Source of the DNA: CAIKBL01 sp050247235
GTDB lineage: Bacteria > Pseudomonadota > Gammaproteobacteria > Ga0077536
DNA: 64,000 nucleotides
NCBI GenBank assembly: GCA_050247235.1
Contig: JBFWUN010000012.1
Location: forward strand, 1 to 64,000
Direction: 5' to 3'
This document shows positions 8,564 through 16,037 of the stretch, in pieces; the stretch's first letter is position 1; every line of letters starts with the position of its first letter. The notes beneath the pieces are model-generated. The model had not been told where the DNA came from. It ran no database searches and worked only from the letters and a program-made list of their open reading frames with translations. The position numbers were made by a program, and so were the translations under genes.

Positions 8564-9235
8564 TCAGTCAGGCCTGGCGGCCGCGGCAGGTTCCGGCGAC
8601 ACGCCCTGCGTGATCGCGTCATCGCGCTCGCGCCGCTGCGCACGCGCGAAGGCCGGCCGCGCCTGCAGCCGCGCCCAGTAGGCGGTAACCGCCGGCGTGA
8701 ACTGGGGCGCCATGTCCAGGTACGACGCGAGCAGCAGCGCATAGCCCACCGATACGTCCGCGGCCGTGAAGCGATCCGCGGCGATGTACGTCTGCGCGGC
8801 CAGCCTCGGTTCCAGGGTCTTCAGGCGCGCGAGGAACCAGGTGCGATAGTCCTGCGCGACAGACGCCAGCCGCCGCGCCGGGGACTCGAAGCGCTCGTAG
8901 CGCAGCACCAATGTCTGCGGGAACGTCAGGGTCGCCTCGCCGAAGTGCAGGAAGTTGAGGTAATCGCCGAACGCCGGGTGTTCACGGTCTGCCTCGAACG
9001 CACCGTCGCCGTACCGGCTCGCCAGGTACTGGCAGACCGCGGCGGACTCACTCATTCGCGTCTCCCCGTCGATGAAGTACGGGATCGTGCCGAGCGGGTT
9101 GACTTCACGGAACGTCTTTGCGAGCGCGCGGGGCGGAAACGGCAGGACCACGAGTGCGTACCCGAGCGTCAGTTCCTCCAGCATCCACAGCACGCGGAAT
9201 GAGCGCGCGGCAACGCAGTGATACAGCGTGATCAT
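8564..9235 (-). CDS. Glutathione S-transferase family protein
   Basis: 223 residues. The N-terminal thioredoxin fold (1-80) contains MITLYHCVAARSFRVLWMLEEL and the cis-proline and glutathione-binding segments NPLGTIPYF and ESAAVCQYLA. The C-terminal half is the all-helical GST domain (about 90-210), with the N-capping segment FTAADVSVGYAL. A serine or cysteine in the CVAARS segment would be the candidate glutathione-activating residue. In the middle of the three-gene leftward unit, it likely conjugates or isomerises a product of the surrounding oxygenases; that role is inferred from position. Confidence 0.9.
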   Translation of the reverse strand: MITLYHCVAARSFRVLWMLEELTLGYALVVLPFPPRALAKTFREVNPLGTIPYFIDGETRMSESAAVCQYLASRYGDGAFEADREHPAFGDYLNFLHFGEATLTFPQTLVLRYERFESPARRLASVAQDYRTWFLARLKTLEPRLAAQTYIAADRFTAADVSVGYALLLASYLDMAPQFTPAVTAYWARLQARPAFARAQRRERDDAITQGVSPEPAAAARPD

Positions 9236-9280
9236 GGTTTTCTCCGGCCGTGCCGCGGGCGCCGTGCTGCCGTCACGGGC

Positions 9281-9610
9281 TCAATCCTTGCGGGTGTGCT
9301 TCGGGCCGATTTCACTGAACACCCAGGCGCCCGCGGTGCGGCGGTTCAGCGCATCGCTCTGCACGCGTTGCGGGCGGGTGGCGTTGAGCGCCGGCAACAG
9401 GCTCGTCGGATCATCAGCCTCCACCTCGTAGATCGCGAGGTACGGCAACGGGCATTTCAGGCCCTGTTCGTCCGTCAGCCTGAAGCGCTGCGCGGACACC
9501 AGTGGCGTGGTCGCGAGCACCTCGTCGAGGTGCAGATGCTCGTAGTAGTCGTTGTATTCGTCCTCGCGACCCTCGACGGGCTCGGTCAGCACGACCAGCA
9601 GGTGCTTCAT
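9281..9610 (-). CDS. Small EthD-like/dimeric alpha-beta barrel protein, 109 aa
   Basis: The sequence MKHLLVVLTEPVEGREDEYNDYYEHLHLDEVL has the strand-helix opening with a conserved YYEHLHLDE helix. It is typical of small stress-response/EthD-like barrels that sit beside degradation genes. The C-terminus is RRTAGAWVFSEIGPKH, a strand that would pair across a dimer. First gene of the leftward EthD-like/GST/EthD unit. Exact reaction unknown; it could be a decarboxylase- or cyclase-like accessory or simply a ligand-binding protein. Confidence 0.75.
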   Translation of the reverse strand: MKHLLVVLTEPVEGREDEYNDYYEHLHLDEVLATTPLVSAQRFRLTDEQGLKCPLPYLAIYEVEADDPTSLLPALNATRPQRVQSDALNRRTAGAWVFSEIGPKHTRKD

Positions 9611-10040
9611 GGGGACTCCGGGATCATGTGGGGGTTCGGACCGATGCTAATGGACTGACCCGGAATCCGCGACAGTCCGTGACCGGGAGGCGCAGCACGG
9701 TCTTCCGCGTAACCGTACAAGGCGTCATGCCGGCCACGCGCGCCTGCATGCACGGGCTCGACACAGGCACCCGCCCGCGGACGCTCGCCGGTCCGGGTGG
9801 GGAAATTCCGGGCCTGCCTCACAGGATCGCGACGGTGCATGATCCGACGAGATCTGGTTCACGCCAAAACCGCGCGCGCGACCCGATACTCCGCCGCCGA
9901 GACGGCCGCGCACGTGCGCGATGGAACAGCCCCGCAGGGACGCGGTGACGGCGCACGTCGCATCGCTCGGCCCTCCCTCTCCAGCGCGCGCCCGCGACCT
10001 TCCGATGTCGCGAACGTTTCCAGAAACCGGGAGAGGACTT
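9611..10040. other. Gene-free region upstream of the haloperoxidase gene
   Basis: This 430-bp region separates the leftward GST unit from the rightward haloperoxidase gene and must contain promoters for both. Open frames here are arginine-rich shadows. A clear purine-rich GGGAGAGGA precedes the ATG at 10041. I see no strong -35/-10 pair, repeat or RNA gene. Confidence 0.45.
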
Positions 10041-11537
10041 ATGAGACTACGACCGTCAACCGCCCCGCGGGCGGCCACGCGCGCGCTGTGCGGCGCCGTG
10101 CTGCTGGCGCTGGCGCAGGGTGCACTCGCCGACCCGATCGATCCCCACGAGAATGTGCTGCTGCAGTGGAACGATGCCACGCTCGAAGCCATTCGCATCA
10201 CCCACCCCGGACCGCCCATCGTCGCGCGCATGCTCGCGGTGGTGAACACGTGCGCGTTCGATGCCTGGGCCGCTTACGACCCCAAGGCACGCGGCACCCG
10301 CTTCGGGCACCGCTTCAAGGTGCCGCCCGCGCGCCGCACGGACGACGAAAAGCGCGAGGCGATTGCGTATGCCGCGCATCGCGCCGCGGTCGACCTGTTC
10401 CCGAGCGAGCAGGCGCTGTTCGACACGCTGCTCACGAGCCAGGGTTACGACCCGGCGGTCGTCAGCGAGGACCTGGCGACCGCGTCCGGGATCGGTCTGC
10501 GGGCGTGCCGGGAAGTGCTCGATTACCGCCATCGTGACGGCGCCAACCAGCTCGGGGACCTGACGCCGGGCGGACAGCCCTATGCCGACTGGACCGGCTA
10601 CGCGCCGGTCAACACGCCCACGCAGGTCAACGACGTGGGACGCTGGCAGCCGCTCGACGTGGGCGGAATCGCGCAGAAGTTCATCGCGCCGCACTGGGGG
10701 AGAGTCAAGGGTTACGCCGTCACGGACTGGGAACGCCAGGTGCTGCGGCCCGCACAGCAGGAATTGAAGCGGCGCAACGGCCGGTTGGGGCCCTACAAAC
10801 CTGACGAACCGGGATTCAGGGAGCAGGCGCGGGAGATCATTGCCTACGGCGCCGCGCTGAACGATCAGCAGAAGGTCATCGCCGAGTACTGGGCCGACGG
10901 CCCGTCGTCGGAGCTGCCGCCGGGACACTGGAACCTGTTCGCACAACGGGTCTCGGCGCGTGACCATCACACGCTGGATACCGATGTGAAGATGATGTTC
11001 GCGCTGTCCAACGCGGTGTTCGACACCAGCATCGCGGTGTGGGGCATGAAGGTGAAGTTCGACTACGTACGGCCGGTCACCGCCATCCGCGAACTCTTCC
11101 TGGGCCAGACCATTCCGTCCTGGCATGGTCCGATCCAGGGCGAGCACTGGTCCCCGTACCAGGCGGCCTCGGTGGTGACTCCGCCGTTCGCCGAGTATCC
11201 GTCCGGCCACAGCGCCTTTTCGATGGCGGGCGCCGAAACCTTGAAACGTTTCACGGGCAGCGATGTGTTCGGGGAGTCCGTGACGATCCCGCAGGGTCAG
11301 TCGTTCGTGGAGCCCGGCGTGGTGCCGGCGCATCCGCTGACCTTGAGCTGGGCCACGTTCACCGACGCGGCGGATGAAGCCGGCATCTCGCGGCGCTACG
11401 GCGGAATTCATTTCCTCGACGGGGACCTGGATTCGCGGCTGATGGGGCGGATCGTCGGCGAGCTGTCGTGGGCGCAGTCGAGGTATCACTTCGGCCACGC
11501 CGCGCCGCCGCACGGGGGGCATCACGGTCACCACTGA
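10041..11537 (+). CDS. Exported vanadium-dependent haloperoxidase / PAP2-type phosphatase
   Basis: 498 residues with a signal peptide ending LAQGALADP (about 1-31); a GAGAGGA site decides this ATG over upstream starts. The oxyanion-binding residues of the vanadium haloperoxidase/acid phosphatase fold are visible in order: Lys339 and Arg344 (KVKFDYVRPV), the SGH block Ser388-Gly-His390 (YPSGHSAFSMAGAE), and Arg452 with His457 (RRYGGIHFLDGD). His390 would be the acid-base histidine and His457 the vanadate ligand. It would halogenate or oxidise substrates with peroxide in the periplasm, or act as a phosphatase. The extreme C-terminus is His-rich (HGGHHGHH), as in metal-binding tails. Confidence 0.88.
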   Translation: MRLRPSTAPRAATRALCGAVLLALAQGALADPIDPHENVLLQWNDATLEAIRITHPGPPIVARMLAVVNTCAFDAWAAYDPKARGTRFGHRFKVPPARRTDDEKREAIAYAAHRAAVDLFPSEQALFDTLLTSQGYDPAVVSEDLATASGIGLRACREVLDYRHRDGANQLGDLTPGGQPYADWTGYAPVNTPTQVNDVGRWQPLDVGGIAQKFIAPHWGRVKGYAVTDWERQVLRPAQQELKRRNGRLGPYKPDEPGFREQAREIIAYGAALNDQQKVIAEYWADGPSSELPPGHWNLFAQRVSARDHHTLDTDVKMMFALSNAVFDTSIAVWGMKVKFDYVRPVTAIRELFLGQTIPSWHGPIQGEHWSPYQAASVVTPPFAEYPSGHSAFSMAGAETLKRFTGSDVFGESVTIPQGQSFVEPGVVPAHPLTLSWATFTDAADEAGISRRYGGIHFLDGDLDSRLMGRIVGELSWAQSRYHFGHAAPPHGGHHGHH

Positions 11538-11549
11538 CGGCAGGTGCGC

Positions 11550-11585
11550 GTCCGCGCCGGGGGGCGAGTGCCCTGCGGCGCGGAC
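11550..11585. other. Strong hairpin just after the haloperoxidase gene
   Basis: GTCCGCGCC (11550-11558) pairs perfectly with GGCGCGGAC (11577-11585), with an inner GGGC/GCCC stem closing a GAGT loop. There is no T-run after it, so it is not a textbook intrinsic terminator. It may stabilise the mRNA 3' end or stall polymerase. Confidence 0.6.
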
Positions 11586-11660
11586 GTCCGGCCCACGGCG
11601 CTGTGGCTGCACGCGCGATGTCGCGGCACACTGTGACCGGTCCGGTCACAGGAGTCCTCC

Positions 11661-12164
11661 ATGCGGTCCCGCCACCTCGTCTTCGCGCTGCTGGGCGCCT
11701 GCGCACTCACGCTGACTGCCTACGCGGCGGATCCCGCGGCCGGGTTCATCGGCAGCTGGGACCTGGTCTCGCTGGAGAACCGCGGCGCCGACGGCAGCGT
11801 CCATCAGCCATTCGGCGCACATCCCGTGGGTCGCATCACGTACACGGCGGACGGGCTGATGTCGGCGCAGATCATGCACGAGACGCGCGTGCCGTTCGCC
11901 GGGACGGCGCTCTATGGCGGCACTCCCGCGGAGAAGGCTGCGGCCTATTCCGGGTATATCGCATACTACGGGTCGTTCGATGTCGATCCCGCCGCCGGCA
12001 TCGTGACGCACCACGTGACTGGCAGCCTGCTGCCGAACTGGGTCGGCGGCAACCAGGTCCGGTTCTACCGTTTCGAGGGTGAGCACCTGGTCCTGAGTTC
12101 GAAGCCGTTCGCGGCGTTCGGCACCGAGGTCACGCCGCATGTCGTCTGGCGCAAGGTGAAGTGA
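11661..12164 (+). CDS. Exported lipocalin-like domain protein
   Basis: 167 residues with a signal peptide (MRSRHLVFALLGACALTLTA...AYAAD). The rest is one beta-barrel-like domain: GFIGSWDLVSLENRG at the start, GRITYTADGLMSAQIM in the middle, and an end pattern HVTGSLLPNWVGGNQVRFYRF then LVLSS, which fits the bacterial lipocalin-like family. Such proteins are thought to bind small hydrophobic molecules. ATG follows GGAGTCCTCC. It lies between the haloperoxidase and a CMD-fold protein on the same strand, with gaps of 123 and 42 bases. Confidence 0.8.
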   Translation: MRSRHLVFALLGACALTLTAYAADPAAGFIGSWDLVSLENRGADGSVHQPFGAHPVGRITYTADGLMSAQIMHETRVPFAGTALYGGTPAEKAAAYSGYIAYYGSFDVDPAAGIVTHHVTGSLLPNWVGGNQVRFYRFEGEHLVLSSKPFAAFGTEVTPHVVWRKVK

Positions 12165-12206
12165 CGGCCGGGCACGCGCCGGGCCGCGACAATCGAGGAG
12201 ATCGCA

Positions 12207-12800
12207 ATGGGGCGTCTGCGTGAAGTGCCGCTCGCGGAGGCGGACGAGACCGTACGGAAGATCTACCGGGAATTCTTCGGCGAGCGCGACCCGGTCGCCG
12301 CCCCGGGTACCGCCACCGGCACGCCCGGCAACTACTGGACGACGTTCGCACTCGCCCCGGACCTGATGCAGATGGCGTACCGGGATCTCTTCCTGCTGCT
12401 CGAGCCGGGCCGGCGATTGCCCGCAACCTTGCGCGAGCTCGCGATCGTGCGCACGGGGATCGTCGGCGACTCGCGCTTCGAGTACTCCCAGCACCTGAAG
12501 ATGGCGCGCCTCGCCGGGGTTCCCGACGCCAAGCTGGACGCGATCAAGGGCTGGACCACGAGCACGCTGTTCAACCCTGCCGAGCGCGCGGTGATGGCGG
12601 CGACCGACGAGATCCTGTCGCGCAACCTCGTCGAGGACGCGACGTTCGCGGCGCTGAAGCAGCACCTGGACGATCCTGCAATCCTCGAACTGTTCGTCGT
12701 GATCGGCCTGTGGCGAATGCACGGCCTGGTGGTGCGTGCGCTGAACCTCGAGTACGACGACGATACGACCGCGCGGATGCGCGAGGTGCCGGCGCCGTAG
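12207..12800 (+). CDS. Carboxymuconolactone decarboxylase (CMD/AhpD-fold) family protein
   Basis: 197 residues, all helical. The fold's core helix pair is seen in PATLRELAIVRTGIVGDSRFEYSQHLKMARLAGVPDAKLDAI, with the conserved Glu of RELAI and the His of YSQH. The CxxC redox pair of AhpD is absent, so it is not an alkyl-hydroperoxidase-type reductase; the CMD or an unknown lyase/isomerase role is more likely. AGGAG precedes the ATG at good distance. Located among oxygenases and an enoyl-CoA hydratase homologue, it probably acts on a ring-cleavage intermediate (inference). Confidence 0.85.
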   Translation: MGRLREVPLAEADETVRKIYREFFGERDPVAAPGTATGTPGNYWTTFALAPDLMQMAYRDLFLLLEPGRRLPATLRELAIVRTGIVGDSRFEYSQHLKMARLAGVPDAKLDAIKGWTTSTLFNPAERAVMAATDEILSRNLVEDATFAALKQHLDDPAILELFVVIGLWRMHGLVVRALNLEYDDDTTARMREVPAP

Positions 12801-12921
12801 GGACTGTTCCGCACGCCGCGCACCGCCCGGACCGGTGACCCGTCGGATACTGCATGCGTGCTTTGACCGTCCGTCGGCGATCGGCTACAACGCAGGGCAC
12901 ACCCCATCCCGGAGACTCCCC

Positions 12922-13716
12922 GTGCCCGACCTGCTCGTCGAGATCCAGAACCATGTCGCCACCCTGACGTTCAACCGGCCGGAAGCGCGCAACGCGCTGA
13001 GCCTCGAGATGCGCATGGGCTTGCGCGACGCCCTGCAGGAATGCGAGCAGAACGACGACGTGCGCTGCGTGGTGCTGCGTGGCGCGGGTGCGCATTTCAT
13101 GGCAGGGGGAGACGTCAAGGCGATGTCCGGGATGATCGACCAGCCGCCCGATGTCATCCGCCGCCAGTTCATGAACCGCATCCACGACCTGCATCCGATC
13201 ATGTTCGCGCTGCGGCGGCTGCCGAAGCCGGTGATCGCGAGTGTCGAGGGTGCGGCCGCCGGCGCCGGAGTGAGCGTCGCGATCTCGGCAGATCTCGTGA
13301 TCGCGGACGAGAACGCGTATTTCACGCTCGCGTACTGCCACATCGGCACCAGCCCGGACGGCGGCGCGAGTTTCCAGCTGCCGCGCGCGATCGGGATCAA
13401 GAAGGCACTCGAGATGGCGCTGCTCGGCGATCGCGTCGATGCGCGCACGGCCCAGGCGATGGGCATGGTGAATTTCGTCGCACCGGCCGGCACGCTCGCG
13501 GGCGAGACCGCGCGCCTCGCGGCGCGGCTCGCCGCCGGCCCGACCCACGTGTACGGCAACACGAAGAAGCTGTTCTACCGATCGCTCGAGAACGAATTCG
13601 AGTCGCAGCTGCAGATGGAGGCGGAGATGTTCGCCGACTGCGCGTCGCGGGCGGATTTTCGCGAAGGCGTACGGGCGTTCGTCGAGAAGCGGAAGCCGCA
13701 GTTCACCGGCGGGTGA
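12922..13716 (+). CDS. Enoyl-CoA hydratase/isomerase family protein lacking both hydratase glutamates
   Basis: 264 residues from a GTG start placed 6 bases after GGAGA; the longer frame to 12835 has no ribosome site. The crotonase fold is clear: PEARNALSLEM, the CoA/oxyanion loop AHFMAGGDVKAM, and the second oxyanion-hole block SVEGAAAGAGVSVA. Aligned to rat enoyl-CoA hydratase by eye, the catalytic Glu144 is Ser (in GVSVAIS) and Glu164 is Tyr (in FTLAYCHIG). An Asp is present in GTSPDGGASFQLPR, as in PaaG-like isomerases. It is therefore more likely an enoyl- or dienoyl-CoA isomerase than a hydratase. Confidence 0.88.
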   Translation: MPDLLVEIQNHVATLTFNRPEARNALSLEMRMGLRDALQECEQNDDVRCVVLRGAGAHFMAGGDVKAMSGMIDQPPDVIRRQFMNRIHDLHPIMFALRRLPKPVIASVEGAAAGAGVSVAISADLVIADENAYFTLAYCHIGTSPDGGASFQLPRAIGIKKALEMALLGDRVDARTAQAMGMVNFVAPAGTLAGETARLAARLAAGPTHVYGNTKKLFYRSLENEFESQLQMEAEMFADCASRADFREGVRAFVEKRKPQFTGG

Positions 13717-13791
13717 GTCCTGCGTTCCCGGGGGCGGCTCCACCCGGCGACGCGGGCGGGTCGGCACCCGGTGCGTCGGCACCGCGGAGCC

Positions 13792-14412
13792 TCACGCGCC
13801 GAGCGCGGCCGCGATGTCCTCCGGACCGTGCACCTGCACCGTGCGCAGCCCGGCGGCGCGCGCGCCGATGACGTTCTCGGCGGAGTCATCGAAGAACAGC
13901 ATCTCTCCGGGCGTGACGCCGGCGTGCGCGAGCACGGCATCGAACGCGGCGCGTTCGGGTTTGCGGTGACCCAGCGTGGACGACACGAACACGGCATCGA
14001 AAGGCGCGATGGCACGCGGGAAGTCGCGTCGCCACGCGTGTTCATGCGTCGGGTTGGTGTTCGTCAGCAGGTAACAGGGCAGGTGGGACGCGCAGCGTTC
14101 GAGCAGCGCGATCGTCGGTGCAATCTCGCCGGCGAATATCGCGTTCCAGCCGGCGATGAGCGCCATGTCATCGCCCGTGAAACGCAACACCTCGCGCAGG
14201 TGCGCGAAATAGCCCGCAGCATCGAGCTCGCCGCGCTCGTGGCGTTCGTACGGCGCGTCCATCCGGAAACGCAGCGCGATCTCATCCGCGGTCAGCGGCG
14301 AATGTTCGGCCCAGCGGTTGAACACGCGTCGCCAGTCGATGTCGATCAGGACACCGCCCAAATCGAACAGCAGGGCGGAGACTCCGGGGGGCGGCGCGAA
14401 GGTGCTCGTCAT
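13792..14412 (-). CDS. HAD-superfamily phosphatase, YihX-like
   Basis: 206 residues. Motif I is LLFDLGGVLIDID (nucleophile Asp17, with Gly where many HADs have the second Asp, as in YihX). The helical cap lies at about 20-95. Motif II is LLTNTNPTHE, motif III is GHRKPERAAF with the lysine, and motif IV is FFDDSAENV with the Asp pair. It should dephosphorylate a small phosphorylated metabolite such as a sugar phosphate in the cytoplasm. It is divergent from the small exported protein at 14556. Confidence 0.88.
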   Translation of the reverse strand: MTSTFAPPPGVSALLFDLGGVLIDIDWRRVFNRWAEHSPLTADEIALRFRMDAPYERHERGELDAAGYFAHLREVLRFTGDDMALIAGWNAIFAGEIAPTIALLERCASHLPCYLLTNTNPTHEHAWRRDFPRAIAPFDAVFVSSTLGHRKPERAAFDAVLAHAGVTPGEMLFFDDSAENVIGARAAGLRTVQVHGPEDIAAALGA

Positions 14413-14555
14413 GCTGCGGATTCTAAACGCGCCGGGCGCGGTATCGGGTATGCTCGACGTCCGAGAGTTCCCGCGGCAGGCATGCCACGGGAAACCCCCA
14501 TGCGATGTCGGGCCGCGCAGGGAACCACGGGCGACGCCGACGAAGGAGCTTCCAC

Positions 14556-14864
14556 ATGCCGAAGAACCTGTCCCAAGTCCTCGCCGCCGCCGTGCTCTTC
14601 GCGGTGGCCGCGTCGCCGCGCGCCGACGGCTCCGCGCATCCGGGTGTCGAGCGCGCCCAGGACGGTGCGGTGCAGACGATCCGCGCGCCGCTCAAGGTGG
14701 TGGAAGGTGTGCAGCAGGACACCGCCGCGCATGGCCCCGTCGGTGTCGTCACCGGCAGCGTGAAAGGCGGCGCGCGGGCCGCTGCGCAGGCAGTGACCGG
14801 CGCGCTCGACGTGGGGGTCGGCGCAGTCGAGGCGCTGACGGCACCGCTGACGCAGAAGCGGTAG
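14556..14864 (+). CDS. Small exported protein, possibly of the exosortase-associated TIGR04073 type
   Basis: 102 residues. AAGGAG sits 8 bases before this ATG. A signal peptide (MPKNLSQVLAAAVLFAVAAS...ADG) precedes a short mature part. It has a pattern of amphipathic segments: APLKVVEGVQQD, then GPVGVVTGSVKGGARAAAQAVTGALDVGVGAVEALTAPL. This K-G-G...VTG.L.V rhythm resembles the putative exosortase-associated TIGR04073 family; I am not certain. A PEP-CTERM-type substrate is encoded at 49071, which fits. It ends 12 bases before the RND adaptor gene and may be co-transcribed with it. Confidence 0.6.
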   Translation: MPKNLSQVLAAAVLFAVAASPRADGSAHPGVERAQDGAVQTIRAPLKVVEGVQQDTAAHGPVGVVTGSVKGGARAAAQAVTGALDVGVGAVEALTAPLTQKR

Positions 14865-14876
14865 CCGACACGCGCG

Positions 14877-16037
14877 ATGCGCAGGCTTTCCCGTACGCCG
14901 CTGCGCGCGCGGGGAACACACGTCCCAGGTCTGCTGGCGCTCGTCGCCGCGCTGGCACTCGCGGCCTGGTTCGGCTGGGCGCAACGGAGCGGGCCGGTCG
15001 CGGCGGCGCCCGCGCCCGCACGCGTGCCGGTCAGCGTGGAGGCGGTCGCGCGCCGGGACATTCCGCACCTCGTACACGCGCTCGGGACGGTCACCTCGCT
15101 GCACCGGGTGCTGGTGCGACCGCAGGTCGACGGCGTGCTCACCGCCGTGCATTTCACCGAAGGCGAGCCGGTTGCCCGCGGCGCTCCACTCGCGACGATC
15201 GACGACCGAGCGATCGTCGCGGCACGCGATGCCGCGCGCGCCGCGCTTGCGCGTACCACCGCGGAGTTGCGCACGGCACGGCTGGATCTCACGCGCTACC
15301 GCAGCCTGGAAGGGCGCGCCGCCGTCGCGCGCCAGGTCATCGACCAGCAGGCGGCGCTGGTCGCGCAGCTCGAGGCTGGTGTCGCCGCGCACCGCGCTGC
15401 GATCGCAGCGGCAGACGTGCAGGTCTCGCATACCCGCATCGTCTCGCCGGTGGCGGGAAGAGTGGGCCTGCGACGCGTCGACCCGGGCAACGTGGTGCGT
15501 GCGGATGATCCGACCGGGCTCGTCGAAGTCACGCAGGTCGCGCCGATCGCGGTGGTGTTCGCGCTTCCCCAGGAGCAGTTGCCCGCGGTGCGCTCGCTGC
15601 TCGCCGCCGGGGATGCCCGCGCCGTGCGGCTGCACGCGCGCGCCGGCGGCGCGGTGCTCGGCGAAGGCCGGCTGACCCTCGTGGACAATGTCATCGACGA
15701 GACCACCGGTACGTTCCGCGTGAAGGCCGAGTTCGCGAACGCGGATGAGCGGCTGTGGCCGGGGCAGTTCGTCAGCGTCGAGCTCGCGACCACCCATAGC
15801 CCGGCGGCGCTGGTGGTCAGCCAGGCCGCCGTGCTGCGGGGCGCGGCCCGGCCCTACGTCTACCGGCTTCGCGCCGATGCCGTGGAAGCCGTGGACGTGG
15901 AGATTGCACACGAAGACGAGCGCTGGGCCGTGATCGCGGCGGGGCTTGCCGAGGGCGACGTGGTCGTCACCGACGGTCAGTCACGCCTGGCTCCCGGTGT
16001 GCAGGTGCGCGTGCTGAACGGCGCGGACGATGGCTGA
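14877..16037 (+). CDS. RND efflux periplasmic adaptor (membrane fusion protein), MdtA-like
   Basis: 386 residues. An N-terminal membrane anchor or signal (about 18-40, LLALVAALALAAWFGWAQRS) is followed by VPVSVEAVARRDIPHLVHALGTV. The lipoyl/barrel-sandwich halves are LVRPQVDGVLTAVHFTEGEPVARGAPLATIDD and IVSPVAGRVGLRRVDPGNVV. Between them lies an Ala/Arg-rich alpha-hairpin (about 120-185). The beta-barrel and membrane-proximal domains complete the protein. It would bridge the pump encoded next to an outer-membrane TolC-type channel not present in this window. Its last codons overlap the pump gene start by 8 bases, indicating translational coupling. Confidence 0.92.
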   Translation: MRRLSRTPLRARGTHVPGLLALVAALALAAWFGWAQRSGPVAAAPAPARVPVSVEAVARRDIPHLVHALGTVTSLHRVLVRPQVDGVLTAVHFTEGEPVARGAPLATIDDRAIVAARDAARAALARTTAELRTARLDLTRYRSLEGRAAVARQVIDQQAALVAQLEAGVAAHRAAIAAADVQVSHTRIVSPVAGRVGLRRVDPGNVVRADDPTGLVEVTQVAPIAVVFALPQEQLPAVRSLLAAGDARAVRLHARAGGAVLGEGRLTLVDNVIDETTGTFRVKAEFANADERLWPGQFVSVELATTHSPAALVVSQAAVLRGAARPYVYRLRADAVEAVDVEIAHEDERWAVIAAGLAEGDVVVTDGQSRLAPGVQVRVLNGADDG

